Positions 36,619 to 46,648 are shown, counted from the stretch's first letter. The stretch: 64,000 bases of DNA from an uncultured Pelagibacteraceae bacterium (GCA_902619105.1 CACNCV010000001.1:146706-210705); one strand, 5' to 3'. Notes: generated by a model not told the origin, from the letters alone. Numbers and translations are program-made.

Positions 36619-38415
36619 ATGAGTATTGTAAGTGCAGTTTCAAGAGAATTTAGTTATTTTAAGTTTTTTTTAAAACTAGTTGGACGATCAAGAAGTTTCG
36701 ACAAAAAAAAATACACAACTGTAGCTGATATTATGGAGGAGCAAGTTGATAAAACTCCTGACAATATTGCTATTGAGTTTGAAGACAAGAAATATACATA
36801 TCGTGAGATGGATGCTGAAGCGAACCAGATTGCAAACTGGGCAATCAATAAAGGTTATAAGACAGGAGATGTAATATCTCTTTTAATGGAAAATAAACCT
36901 GAGTACATATTTACGTGGTTTGGACTTGCTAAGATCGGTGTTACAGTTGCTTGTCTCAACAATAATATAAAGAGTAAATCACTCGCTCACTGCATTAAAA
37001 AATCAGAAAGTAAAAGTCTAATCATAAGTTCTGACTTAATGGAAAATCTTGCATCAGCTCAAGAATATATTGAAGGCAATTTAGATGTTTATGTAGCAGG
37101 TCAGGATGTTCAAGGTTATGAAACTTTAGATGGCTCGCAAATTGAAAACAGTAAAGTAAGACCCGAAACTTCTTTGAGAGAAGAATTATCAAATAGTCAA
37201 TCACTGTTTTATATTTATACAAGTGGAACCACAGGCATGCCTAAAGCTGCAAACTTCAGCCATCAAAAATTTTTAGTTGGATGTGGTCTACAAATGTTTT
37301 CACTTGATATGAAACCGACTGATAAAACTTACATGGTCTTACCACTCTATCATGCAACGGGTGGAGTTGTTGGTGTTGGTTCGACATTTTGTACGGGTGG
37401 AACATTAGTATTGAGGAAGAAATTCTCAGCTGCTAGTTTTTGGGAAGATTGTGTTAAACATGATGTAACAGTAATTACATATATAGGAGAACTGTTTCGT
37501 TATTTAGTAGCCACCAAGAAAAGTGAATACGAAACAAAGCATAAAATTAGAGGCATCTATGGTAACGGTCTCAGACCTGAAGTTTGGAAGATTGTTCAAG
37601 AAAGATTTGGTATTGATAGGATTGTTGAGTTTTATGGGGCCTCAGAGGGAAATATTTCACTAACAAATGTTGATAGTAAGTTCGGTTCAATCGGAAGAAT
37701 ACCCCCATATTTAAAAAGTGTATTACCAACTAAAGTGGTTAAATTCGATGTAGAAAATGAGGTAGTGATCAGAGATGAGAATGGGTTTTGCATAGAATGT
37801 GAAGACGGTGAGGCCGGTGAGGCGATTGGATTTATACCTGATGATGATAAGTTCACAGGTAAATTTGAGGGTTATACAGACAAAGAGGCAACTAAGAAAA
37901 AAATTCTCGAGAATGTCTTTGAAAAAGGCGATCGATGGTTCTCTTCTGGGGACTTGCTTAAAAAAGATAAGCAGGGATATTACTATTTTGTTGACCGTAT
38001 AGGCGATACTTTTAGATGGAAATCAGAGAACGTATCAACCAATGAAGTAAGTGAAGCCATCTCTGCGTATAAAGGTATTGATGAAGTCAACGTTTATGGA
38101 GTTGAAGTACCAAATCAAGACGGCAGAGCCGGAATGGCTTCTTTAGTTGTAAATGATGAATTTAAATTAGAGCAGCTTTATGAATATCTGACTGAGCAAT
38201 TGCCAGCTTATAGTGTGCCAGTATTTATTAGGATAAGTCCAGAAATAGAAAAAACTGGGACATTCAAGTATAAAAAAACTGACTTAGTAAAAGACGGTTA
38301 CGACCCAACAAAAATTAAAGATCCTATTTACTTTGCTTCAGGTGATGAAAAAAAATATTTAAATTTAGATCAAGATTCTTTCAATAAAATAAATAGCAGA
38401 GAAATTCGAGTCTAA
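36619..38415 (+). CDS. Long-chain acyl-CoA synthetase, FATP-like
   Basis: The 598-residue adenylate-forming enzyme has YIYTSGTTGMPKAA (about 198-211), FYGASEGN and GDRWFSSGDLLKKDKQGYYYFVDR. LNNNIKSKSLAHCI and the overall layout resemble the FATP/very-long-chain acyl-CoA synthetase branch. It activates fatty or bile-acid-like carboxylates to CoA thioesters; the substrate is not evident. It begins one base after pabC, so it shares that transcript. The stop overlaps the convergent barrel gene by four bases (CTAA). Confidence 0.87.
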   Translation: MSIVSAVSREFSYFKFFLKLVGRSRSFDKKKYTTVADIMEEQVDKTPDNIAIEFEDKKYTYREMDAEANQIANWAINKGYKTGDVISLLMENKPEYIFTWFGLAKIGVTVACLNNNIKSKSLAHCIKKSESKSLIISSDLMENLASAQEYIEGNLDVYVAGQDVQGYETLDGSQIENSKVRPETSLREELSNSQSLFYIYTSGTTGMPKAANFSHQKFLVGCGLQMFSLDMKPTDKTYMVLPLYHATGGVVGVGSTFCTGGTLVLRKKFSAASFWEDCVKHDVTVITYIGELFRYLVATKKSEYETKHKIRGIYGNGLRPEVWKIVQERFGIDRIVEFYGASEGNISLTNVDSKFGSIGRIPPYLKSVLPTKVVKFDVENEVVIRDENGFCIECEDGEAGEAIGFIPDDDKFTGKFEGYTDKEATKKKILENVFEKGDRWFSSGDLLKKDKQGYYYFVDRIGDTFRWKSENVSTNEVSEAISAYKGIDEVNVYGVEVPNQDGRAGMASLVVNDEFKLEQLYEYLTEQLPAYSVPVFIRISPEIEKTGTFKYKKTDLVKDGYDPTKIKDPIYFASGDEKKYLNLDQDSFNKINSREIRV

Positions 38416-39596
38416 AAATACCTTGCTAACTTAATTGAAAATACTGAATCCTCCTCAAAAGCATATGTAAAGTCTTGACTGTCAATGCTTCCATTAAATG
38501 TAGCATCAATAAACAATTTTACATTATTATTAATTCTTTGCTCATATTCAGCAATAAATCTATTTGAATTTCCTCTCATGTCGATAAACATCCCAGCTAA
38601 AAGAGATGTCGAATTAATATCATTTTTAGTCCATCTTAAGGCTGCAACGCTGTCATTATTAAAGGGATTACTATTTCTATCATCAAAAGAGTATTCGATG
38701 ACAAGGCCAAGATCACTTTGAGAATCTCTAATTCCGTAAAAAGTATATTCAAAGCCTCCTGCAACACCTAGATGTCTCTCGTTCCCATCTTTTGCACTTA
38801 AGGCCTCTAATTTATATAGCCAAGCACCTTTTGTTGCTTGAATGTCAAGGCTGGTTTGTGAGAGAGTTGTATAGTGGGGATTAAACTTAAGAGTTGAAGG
38901 ATTAATATTTAGTTGCGGTGCGCGATTATTGCCATGAAAATGTGCAATACCAATATCATAATCGTCATAAACCATTGAATATCTTAGGGCAAAATCTAAT
39001 TTTTGTTCCTTAGAAGATGACTCATAAGTTATTGAGTTTTGATCCACTTCGAGGGCAAGTCTGGGTCTACCATTTTTACTGGGAAACTTTCTCTTAATGA
39101 AATAAGGCATTAAATAAAGGTCAATTGTTCCATAATTATTATCATAAGCTAGTGAAAGCAAAGGTTGGCCAAGCTTTTTAGTGCCAGTTATATCCTCAGC
39201 GAGGTTTGATTGATTGATTATATCAATAATGTTAAAACTTTCGTTTACTCCCCAAAAAATTATTTCATTACCGATTTTAAAAGTATAGTTTTCAAAATAC
39301 TGCTCATATTTCAATTTTTGAAAATCAATATAACGTCTTTCACTATCTTTCTCATCGTACCTAGCAATTGCGCTGATAGTTATTTTCGCATCCCTTTCGT
39401 CCAAATAGGAGATAAAATTACCTTTGGTAAACAAAGAATAGTTATTTTTTGATTGATGATGTTTGCCGTCACCATTTGTAAATATTGAAAATTCAGGCTG
39501 GACTAGTCCGTATAGTTTGTATTCAAGGGCATTTACATTAAATGAAAAGATAAAAGTAACAATTAAAGTAAAGTTTAAAATTTTTATATAAATCAC
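38412..39596 (-). CDS. Outer-membrane beta-barrel protein (DUF1302-like)
   Basis: The 394-residue protein has a signal peptide (about residues 1-23), many alternating amphipathic strands and a C-terminal phenylalanine (LARYF), which marks it for BAM insertion. KIGNEIIFWGVNESFNIIDIIN resembles the segment in DUF1302-type barrels that accompany RND exporters. It is the last gene of the RND/LolA-like operon, 3 bp after it. Likely role: the outer-membrane partner of that system. Cargo unknown. Confidence 0.7.
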   Translation of the reverse strand: MIYIKILNFTLIVTFIFSFNVNALEYKLYGLVQPEFSIFTNGDGKHHQSKNNYSLFTKGNFISYLDERDAKITISAIARYDEKDSERRYIDFQKLKYEQYFENYTFKIGNEIIFWGVNESFNIIDIINQSNLAEDITGTKKLGQPLLSLAYDNNYGTIDLYLMPYFIKRKFPSKNGRPRLALEVDQNSITYESSSKEQKLDFALRYSMVYDDYDIGIAHFHGNNRAPQLNINPSTLKFNPHYTTLSQTSLDIQATKGAWLYKLEALSAKDGNERHLGVAGGFEYTFYGIRDSQSDLGLVIEYSFDDRNSNPFNNDSVAALRWTKNDINSTSLLAGMFIDMRGNSNRFIAEYEQRINNNVKLFIDATFNGSIDSQDFTYAFEEDSVFSIKLARYF

Positions 39597-39599
39597 TTA

Positions 39600-40388
39600 T
39601 TAATCTGCTAGTCGCAACAAACTAGATTTTTCAAAGTCTTTTTTATTAATTCCAACGTTAAGTTCACGATTGATCCACTTGTAAATAGTTTTATTTTTAT
39701 TTTGATGATTCACAACTCTAAAAGTGTCAGCATTCCAGATTTTATCATTATACAGTTGATAATCTTCAAAATATAATGTTTTCAACAATTCACCTTTCCT
39801 ATCAAAGTATTCTATCATTCTTGGTCTCAGCAACTTGTCAGTAAAACTAATTCTTTTTGTATAACCAGAATTTTTATACTTTGGTATTGAAACAAGTTTA
39901 TAGCAAATCTCTCCTTCATATTCTTCCTCTCCAATAAACTCCCATTCATACTTTCTATAATCATTCCCAGAGAAGTCTTCAAAAGCTATTTCACTACCCA
40001 TAAAAGATCCCGATTTATTACTAGATGAGATCCTCTTCACTCTTCCTAAAGCAGGCAAATACAACCATTGATCATCATCATCATTTACATGAGTGTGTGA
40101 AAGCATTACCGTTCCTTCAACATCCTTAGGTTTATTAAAAAATATTATAGATTTATCCCCATCATTGGGATCATCGTTCTCTAGTGTTTTTCCTGAAATC
40201 TCCCTTATCACTTCATTTCCTTTTGGATCAACAAGTATCATCAGTTGATCAGACTCACTATCAACATAACCACGGGTACTTTCATAAGACTCTTTTGCGA
40301 TTCTCAAACCTTTTTCAAAATTATCCTCACTTAAAAGGTTGGTATTAACAGACATCACAAAAAATAAGATTAATAAGAATTTATTCAT
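39600..40388 (-). CDS. LolA-like outer-membrane lipoprotein-sorting protein
   Basis: The 262-residue protein has a signal peptide (about 1-20) and a half-barrel LolA-like domain: GYVDSESDQLMILVDPKGN, DDQWLYLPALGRVKRISSSN, GSFMGSEIAFEDFSGNDY, then PRMIEYFDRKGELLKTL. This matches the family annotated as outer-membrane lipoprotein-sorting proteins that occur beside MMPL/RND transporters. It probably binds a lipid or lipidated cargo in the periplasm. It lies 7 bp after the transporter. Confidence 0.82.
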   Translation of the reverse strand: MNKFLLILFFVMSVNTNLLSEDNFEKGLRIAKESYESTRGYVDSESDQLMILVDPKGNEVIREISGKTLENDDPNDGDKSIIFFNKPKDVEGTVMLSHTHVNDDDDQWLYLPALGRVKRISSSNKSGSFMGSEIAFEDFSGNDYRKYEWEFIGEEEYEGEICYKLVSIPKYKNSGYTKRISFTDKLLRPRMIEYFDRKGELLKTLYFEDYQLYNDKIWNADTFRVVNHQNKNKTIYKWINRELNVGINKKDFEKSSLLRLAD

Positions 40389-40395
40389 AATTTAA

Positions 40396-42690
40396 TTATA
40401 CCACATTCCTTCTTCTAAATATTAACAATAATGCAGGTAATAAGAATAGATCAATAATTAGTGCGATGAGAATAATGAGTGCGCACATACCACCAAGAAC
40501 AAAATTTGTTTGAAAACTAGACTGCAGTAGGAATGCAAAGCCACTAAATAAACATATTGATGCAACAATAATAGGAAAACCTACATATTTGAAACAATAT
40601 TGAATTGCGTCAGAAGCATTTAAGTTAAGTGACTCAGCCTTTTTATATTTGGATAGAAAGTGTATTGTTGCATCTACGACTAGTCCTAAAGATACTAAAA
40701 TAGATAAAGTATGACTAAAAGTTACGATGTTTGTAAAAATTGCAAGTATTCCATAAGACAGAATAAACGGCACAACATTTGGAACTATACTAATTAACCC
40801 CAACTTTAGACTTCTAAGTGTAATTCCAATAACAATTACGATGAATGAAAATGAGAATAAAAGCCCTCTCATTAGGCCATTCGTATTTTCTTGATATACA
40901 TATGGCATCATTATAGGTATACCAACTACCCCATCCGTTTGATATCCTTGAAGATTATTTTTAATCCAATCATCAGTTCTTTCGTTAAATTCTATGGACT
41001 CTTTTGAAGTAGCCATATTAAGTCTAATCAGTAATCTTGACTCTGATTTGTCTGCAGTCATTTGATTTTTTAAATCCATTCCATACGGTACAGAAAATTC
41101 ATACATGAGAAGATATTGAGCATTAAGAGGTTTATTATCTGGGATTGAATAAAACTCATTATTTCCACCATTCATATTTTTATTTAATGTTTTAATGATG
41201 TCGGAAACAGTGGTTACAGTAACAACTTCATCTTGTGTTTCTAGCCATCTGGCAAACTCATCAATTTTTTTTAGATATTCAGGACTTGTTATTCCATCTG
41301 TTTCTTCTGAAGATAAGTTTGCGAATATAAAAAATGAGCTGCCAAATTCATCATTGACAATATTTTTTACCTCAACCCAGTCATCCACTCTGTCAAAATA
41401 ACTATCAAAATCATCATCAAAATAGAGGTTAGGAATAAGATTAATAAGCAATAAGGATGCAAGCCCTATGAAAGTGATTATATAAAGCTTAAATCTATAA
41501 ATTAGATCACCCAATTTACTTAGAGCATTTAGTACTACTGAGGATTTTCCATCGGTCTTGATGGGCATAAGCATGAAAATTATTGGTAGTATTGTCACAG
41601 ATAAAATAAAGCTAAAAGTAGATCCGATAACAACAGTATTTGCCATTTCACTAAAAGCAGGAATTTTTCCGAAATTGACTCCCGCCACTCCAACTGCAGT
41701 AGTAAAGCTTGTAAGAAATACTGGAGTAAAATTTATTTTCATGCTTTCGACAATTGATTTTTTCTTATCCATTCCTTCATTCATATTTGTTAATGCAATA
41801 GACAAAATATGAATGGCATGCGCTAAGGCTATAGTTAGAATCAAAATAGGCGCAATAATCAATGGTGGCTGCGCTTCAAAACCAAGCCATCCAGCCATTC
41901 CCATTGATGGAAGAATAGATAAAAAAATCACAATTAATGAAATTGCTGAAGCTGTAATAGATCTTAATAATATGTATGACAGAATAATAATAAGTGCCAA
42001 AAATCCTGGGTACATTGAAGTAGCATCCGATCTTGCTGTTGTTTGAAAGTTATTCGAATACATTGCTGAACCAGCAACTGTTACGAAAATATCTGGATAT
42101 TTGGTATTGAAATACGCTTTTTGTTCATTGGCAAATTCGATCGGGTCTTCAAAACCTGTATCTTCAGGTACATCAAGACTTATATTTACGAATGATACTC
42201 TAGCACTTTCAGACAATATGAAATTTACTATAGTTCTTTCTTGAAGCGCTAAAGATTTCAATTCCTGAAGGCTGTTTTCATCTATCAAGTCAGTATCGCT
42301 TATGAAGTCAGATATATTAATGTCATCACCATCTACGGTCGTATACTGAAAATTTGTTAATGAACTTACTCTTGAAGAAAAAGGTGTTTGCCAAGACACT
42401 TCAGTTAATTCATGTATTAATTGAATGACATCTTTTTGAAAAATATCGCCGTTGTTTGGTTTAATAACGAATGACAATGTGTCTATCATTCCATATTTTT
42501 CTTCTAGATTTAGAATATCTTGGTAATTTGGCTGGCCGCTCTCAACAAAACCTCTATATCCTGATGGTGCTTCCAAAAATCGAGCTCCAGCAGTTGCAAC
42601 CAAAACTAGTAATAAAATAGCAATAAGCGTCTTAATTCTGTGGTCCAAAATACTGACTGTGTATTTTTCTATTATTGCTTCAAAATTCAT
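40396..42690 (-). CDS. RND/MMPL-family exporter
   Basis: The 764-residue protein has one N-terminal helix (about 20-40), a large periplasmic domain, a bundle of five helices (about 225-375), a second pattern of one helix plus a periplasmic domain, and a C-terminal bundle. This is the duplicated RND/MMPL layout. With the LolA-like and barrel genes it forms a three-gene envelope unit that starts 34 bp from the divergent ispH. Proteins of this type move hydrophobic or lipid cargo; HpnN (hopanoids) is a related example but longer. Cargo is unknown. Confidence 0.85.
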   Translation of the reverse strand: MNFEAIIEKYTVSILDHRIKTLIAILLLVLVATAGARFLEAPSGYRGFVESGQPNYQDILNLEEKYGMIDTLSFVIKPNNGDIFQKDVIQLIHELTEVSWQTPFSSRVSSLTNFQYTTVDGDDINISDFISDTDLIDENSLQELKSLALQERTIVNFILSESARVSFVNISLDVPEDTGFEDPIEFANEQKAYFNTKYPDIFVTVAGSAMYSNNFQTTARSDATSMYPGFLALIIILSYILLRSITASAISLIVIFLSILPSMGMAGWLGFEAQPPLIIAPILILTIALAHAIHILSIALTNMNEGMDKKKSIVESMKINFTPVFLTSFTTAVGVAGVNFGKIPAFSEMANTVVIGSTFSFILSVTILPIIFMLMPIKTDGKSSVVLNALSKLGDLIYRFKLYIITFIGLASLLLINLIPNLYFDDDFDSYFDRVDDWVEVKNIVNDEFGSSFFIFANLSSEETDGITSPEYLKKIDEFARWLETQDEVVTVTTVSDIIKTLNKNMNGGNNEFYSIPDNKPLNAQYLLMYEFSVPYGMDLKNQMTADKSESRLLIRLNMATSKESIEFNERTDDWIKNNLQGYQTDGVVGIPIMMPYVYQENTNGLMRGLLFSFSFIVIVIGITLRSLKLGLISIVPNVVPFILSYGILAIFTNIVTFSHTLSILVSLGLVVDATIHFLSKYKKAESLNLNASDAIQYCFKYVGFPIIVASICLFSGFAFLLQSSFQTNFVLGGMCALIILIALIIDLFLLPALLLIFRRRNVV

Positions 42691-42724
42691 AAGTTTAGAT
42701 CTATATGTAAAGTAATATAAGACA

Positions 42725-43666
42725 ATGAATATAAAAGAAAATAAACAAATATTACTTATTTCGCCGAGAGGCTTTTGTGCCGGGGTTACACGAGCAATTG
42801 ATACAGTAGTCGAAGTTTTAGAAAAGTTTGGACCTCCCGTTTACGTTAAACATGAAATTGTTCATAACAAGCATGTAATTGATGATCTTAAAGCAAAAGG
42901 CGCAATATTCATTGAGGATATCAACGATGCTCCAATTGATAAACCACTGGTTTTTTCAGCACACGGTGTAGCAAAAAATATTTTAGATACGGCCAAACAA
43001 ATGAATAAATATGTAGTTGATGCAACTTGTCCATTGGTTACAAAAGTTCATGTTCAAGCAATTAAATTTTACAATCTAAATTACAAAATAATTTTAATTG
43101 GTCATAAAAATCATCCAGAGGTAGAGGGAACACTTGGTCAATTATCCGCGGGCGCAATTGTGTTAATAGAAAATTTAGATGATATTCAAAATTTGAAGTT
43201 TGAAAATGAAGATAAACTTGCATATGTAACTCAAACAACACTATCTGTTGATGATACGAAGGAAATTATAGATGCCCTAAAGAAAAAGTTTCCTCATATA
43301 AAATCATCGCCTAAAGAGGATATTTGTTATGCAACAACAAATAGGCAGAATGCTATTAAAGACTATGCTCATGAATGCGACTCTTTCATTGTTGTAGGAT
43401 CAAAAAATTCATCAAATTCAAATCGTTTAGTTGAAGTAGCAAAAAAATCTGGATGTGATCTTTCTGTGCTATTAGAAAATGCAAGTAATTTAAATATTGA
43501 TAATTATAAAAATCATCAAACTATAGGCCTTTCTTCAGGAGCCTCTGTTCCGGATATACTTGTTCAAGATGTTATTTCTAAATTTAGAGAAGCATTTGAA
43601 ATTAATGTTAAAGAAGTTGGTGCAGGTGAAGAAAATATAAGTTTTAAATTACCAAGAGGAATTTAA
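42725..43666 (+). CDS. ispH: 4-hydroxy-3-methylbut-2-enyl diphosphate reductase
   Basis: The 313-residue protein has the three cluster cysteines in PRGFCAGV (about 18), DATCPLV (about 102) and DICYATTNRQ (about 201), plus VFSAHGV. IspH makes IPP and DMAPP in the last step of the MEP pathway with a [4Fe-4S] cluster. Full length; one base separates it from the thioesterase gene. Confidence 0.96.
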   Translation: MNIKENKQILLISPRGFCAGVTRAIDTVVEVLEKFGPPVYVKHEIVHNKHVIDDLKAKGAIFIEDINDAPIDKPLVFSAHGVAKNILDTAKQMNKYVVDATCPLVTKVHVQAIKFYNLNYKIILIGHKNHPEVEGTLGQLSAGAIVLIENLDDIQNLKFENEDKLAYVTQTTLSVDDTKEIIDALKKKFPHIKSSPKEDICYATTNRQNAIKDYAHECDSFIVVGSKNSSNSNRLVEVAKKSGCDLSVLLENASNLNIDNYKNHQTIGLSSGASVPDILVQDVISKFREAFEINVKEVGAGEENISFKLPRGI

Positions 43667-43667
43667 A

Positions 43668-44114
43668 TTGAATTTAGACAATCTTAGCTGGAAATATAGT
43701 AATCCACATATCTTGGAATTTAAAGTTGCCAGTGATGACATTGATATTCTTGGCCATGTTAACAACAAAGTATATTTGAACTGGTGTGAACATGTCAGCT
43801 GGGATCATTCTGCAAAATTAGGTATAACTCCTGATACTTATAAAGAAAATCAATGTGCATGTGTTGTTATTAGGAGTGAAAATAATTTTTCTGGATCACT
43901 TTTCATTGATGATAAAATTGCAATTTCAACATGGATTACTAAAACTGACAAAAAAATTAGATTGAGCAGATTTTTTCAAATAATAAATATTGCAAAAAAT
44001 CAAACTGTCTTTACTTCAAATGTTGACTATGCGTGCGTGAGTCTTATTAATTTTAAGCCTGTAAGAATGCCAGAAATTTATAAAAATAGTTATGAAGTTA
44101 CTTGTGATGTTTAA
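43668..44114 (+). CDS. Acyl-CoA thioesterase, hotdog fold (4HBT)
   Basis: The 148-residue protein has the 4HBT motif DIDILGHVNNKVYLNWCEH near residues 24-42, with the usual catalytic Asp region. Family members hydrolyse short-chain or aromatic acyl-CoA. It starts with TTG, one base after ispH; there is no better in-frame start before the conserved region. It overlaps the next gene. Confidence 0.85.
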   Translation: MNLDNLSWKYSNPHILEFKVASDDIDILGHVNNKVYLNWCEHVSWDHSAKLGITPDTYKENQCACVVIRSENNFSGSLFIDDKIAISTWITKTDKKIRLSRFFQIINIAKNQTVFTSNVDYACVSLINFKPVRMPEIYKNSYEVTCDV

Positions 44115-44592
44115 ATTAAGAAATGCCACTATTGATGATATAAAAGATATCATTTTGATTAATGAAGATGCTATACCTGCCGTGAACACCGTATCACATG
44201 AAGAGTTTTTAAATTTTTATGAAAAAAAAACTTATTTTAAGGTAGCTATCAATAATGATAATAATATTTGCGGGTTTTTACTTGTTTTACCATCCGGCCT
44301 TGATTATCAGAGTTTAAATTATAAGTGGTTTATGGATAGATACAGTGACTTTGCATACATTGATAGAATTGCTATATCGAGTAAATATAGAGGATTGGGT
44401 ATAGGCAAAAGTCTGTATCTCGATCTCGAAAGTTCACTAGATGAGTATAATATGATTGCATGCGAATTTAACATAGAACCTCCAAACCCAATTTCTAAAA
44501 GTTTTCATGAAAGTTTAAACTATAAGAACGTTGGCTTTCAGTTTACTGAAAATAATACAAAAAAAGTTTCATTAATGGTCAAAAATATCTAA
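44107..44592 (+). CDS. GNAT-family acetyltransferase
   Basis: The protein has the acetyl-CoA-binding core FAYIDRIAISSKYRGLGIGKSLY (given here as YIDRIAIS and YRGLGIGKSLY). I prefer the start at ATG 44107 (MFKLRNATIDDIKDI, 161 residues), because GNAT domains open this way; an in-frame ATG at 44092 adds five residues. It overlaps the thioesterase by 8 bp and the oxidoreductase by one base. Substrate unknown. Confidence 0.82.
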   Translation: MFKLRNATIDDIKDIILINEDAIPAVNTVSHEEFLNFYEKKTYFKVAINNDNNICGFLLVLPSGLDYQSLNYKWFMDRYSDFAYIDRIAISSKYRGLGIGKSLYLDLESSLDEYNMIACEFNIEPPNPISKSFHESLNYKNVGFQFTENNTKKVSLMVKNI

Positions 44593-45701
44593 TGAGTTCT
44601 CATTTCGTAGATGTGCTTGTAATTGGTGGAGGGGTTATTGGATTAGCCATAGCTAAAAGTTTTGCCTCCAAAGGTCGTGAAGTCATTGTATTGGAGAAAG
44701 AAAATACTTTTGGTTCTGTTACCAGTTCAAGAAACAGCGGTGTCATTCATGCAGGTGTTTATTATGACAAGGATTCTATGAAGGCTAAATTTTGTGCTGA
44801 TGGAAATCGTAGAATGTATGAATATTGTAAAAAATTTAATGTACCTCACATTAATACAGGAAAGTTCATTGTCGCAACATCTTCTAATGAAATTCCTAAA
44901 CTCGAGGAAATTTTCTCCAAAGCAGAATATAATGGCGTTGAAGGAATAGAAAGAGTAACAGGAAATTACGTTACCAGCAAAGAGCCGTTAGTCGAATGTA
45001 TTGAGGCATTATTCGTGCCATCATCAGGCATTGTTGATCAAAATTCTCTCATGAGGTCTTATCTTGGTGAGCTGGAGGAAAGCTCCGGCAATATTGTTTT
45101 TAATTCACGATTCTTACGTTCAGAAATTCATGGTGAGAAATATTATTCTACTGTTCTGAGTGATGGAGAAGAAATAATTATAGAGTCGTCAGTTATAATT
45201 AATGCTGCTGGTCTAAACGCTGAAAACATTGCAAATAATATTCTACCCTTAAATAAAAAATATATTCCCAAAACATATTTCGCCAAAGGTAATTATTTCG
45301 AAACAGGAAAAGACCTAAAGATTCGACATCTAATTTACCCAATACCAAATGATGCAAGTCTTGGTTTACATTTGGGATTAGATTTAGGAATGCAAGTTAG
45401 ATTTGGACCTGATGTTGAATGGGTTGATGAAATTGATTATGAAGTAAAAAAAGATAGACAGGTTTTATTTCATAATGATGTCATAAAATATATTCCCTCA
45501 ATTAAAATTGAAGATCTTAAAGCTGGATATTCAGGCGTAAGACCAAAACTTAAGAATAAAGGCGAGGGTAAAAGTGACTTTTCAATTCAAGGAGAAGAGA
45601 CACATGGTATTAAGAATCTTGTTAACTTATTTGGCATGGAGTCGCCTGGGTTGACTTCTTCACTTGTTATTGGAGAGTACGTCACCAATATGGTAAATTA
45701 A
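44592..45701 (+). CDS. FAD-dependent oxidoreductase, L-2-hydroxyglutarate oxidase-like
   Basis: The 369-residue DAO-family protein has the FAD motif VLVIGGGVIGLAIA, SSRNSGVIHAGVYYDKDSMKA and the C-terminal GMESPGLTSSLVIGEYV. These are features of L-2-hydroxyglutarate dehydrogenase/oxidase (LhgO-like), which returns this metabolic by-product to 2-oxoglutarate. A related 2-hydroxyacid or glycerol-3-phosphate-like substrate is possible. Stops overlap convergent rpoH in TTAA. Confidence 0.82.
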   Translation: MSSHFVDVLVIGGGVIGLAIAKSFASKGREVIVLEKENTFGSVTSSRNSGVIHAGVYYDKDSMKAKFCADGNRRMYEYCKKFNVPHINTGKFIVATSSNEIPKLEEIFSKAEYNGVEGIERVTGNYVTSKEPLVECIEALFVPSSGIVDQNSLMRSYLGELEESSGNIVFNSRFLRSEIHGEKYYSTVLSDGEEIIIESSVIINAAGLNAENIANNILPLNKKYIPKTYFAKGNYFETGKDLKIRHLIYPIPNDASLGLHLGLDLGMQVRFGPDVEWVDEIDYEVKKDRQVLFHNDVIKYIPSIKIEDLKAGYSGVRPKLKNKGEGKSDFSIQGEETHGIKNLVNLFGMESPGLTSSLVIGEYVTNMVN

Positions 45702-46561
45702 AAAAGGAACTCTTTCTTTTGTGAATTTGATATATACGATTTCATCTTCATCATAGCACCTTTTTCAATCTGTCTTACACGTTCTTTGGAAATTTTTAAT
45801 TCCTTGCCTAGTATATCAAGAGTTTTAACTTCCTCTGAAAGGTGTCTATCCTTAATTATTTTTACTTCTCTTTCATCAAGTATCTCTAAAGTTTGCTTTA
45901 TTAAGTCTTTTTTAAAATTTACTTGATCCTTTTCAAATACCTTATCATCAGGTCTTGCATCTTCATCCTCAATGAGTTCCATAAACTCACTTTCACTTTC
46001 GTCATTAATTTTATGATTGAGGGAACTATCATTTTGGCTAATTCTGCTGTCCATTTTTATGACATCAGAAGTTGAAATATTTAAATCATTAGCAATGCCC
46101 TGTGCGGTCTGAAAATCAATTGACCCATGTTCCGTTTGATGAATTTTCTGCTTTAACTTTCTGAGACTAAAAAATAAGCTTTTTTGTTTTGAAGTTGTTG
46201 CGATCCTCACTAATGACCAATTTTTTAGAACAAAGTCTTGAATTGACGCTCTGATCCACCATCCAGCATAAGTTGAGAATCTAACTTCTTTATCCAATTC
46301 AAATCTTTCTGCAGCTTTCATAAGACCTATATTTCCCTCTTGAATAAGGTCGCTCAAATTAAGACCATAGTTCTTATACTTAACAGCGAAAGCTATAACC
46401 AATCTGATGTGAGATTGGGTTAACTCGTGCAAAGCTTTTTCATCTTTGTTTTTAATCCATTTTTTTGCCAAAACCTTTTCATGATTTTCTTCAAGCAAAG
46501 GAATCGACATAGCTTTCTTAACAAAAGATTTCATTTCATTTGTATCATCAAAACTTGACAT
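45698..46561 (-). CDS. rpoH: Heat-shock sigma factor RpoH (sigma32)
   Basis: The protein has sigma70 region 2 (DLIQEGNIGLMKAAERFE, FSTYAGWWIRASIQDF), the RpoH box QKSLFFSLRKLKQKI directly after it, and a region 4 helix-turn-helix (LKISKERVRQIEKGAM). The RpoH box separates it from RpoD. I use ATG 46561 (MSSFDD, 287 residues); an ATG at 46582 would add seven residues. RpoH directs chaperone and protease genes. Its stop overlaps the convergent oxidoreductase stop by four bases. Confidence 0.92.
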   Translation of the reverse strand: MSSFDDTNEMKSFVKKAMSIPLLEENHEKVLAKKWIKNKDEKALHELTQSHIRLVIAFAVKYKNYGLNLSDLIQEGNIGLMKAAERFELDKEVRFSTYAGWWIRASIQDFVLKNWSLVRIATTSKQKSLFFSLRKLKQKIHQTEHGSIDFQTAQGIANDLNISTSDVIKMDSRISQNDSSLNHKINDESESEFMELIEDEDARPDDKVFEKDQVNFKKDLIKQTLEILDEREVKIIKDRHLSEEVKTLDILGKELKISKERVRQIEKGAMMKMKSYISNSQKKEFLF

Positions 46562-46648
46562 GCATGGAAAATACAAATTCAATGTAAAAAGACAATTTGA
46601 ATCTTTATTTTTGAGGGTATAAAAACTGCCAATGTGGCTTAATTTAAT

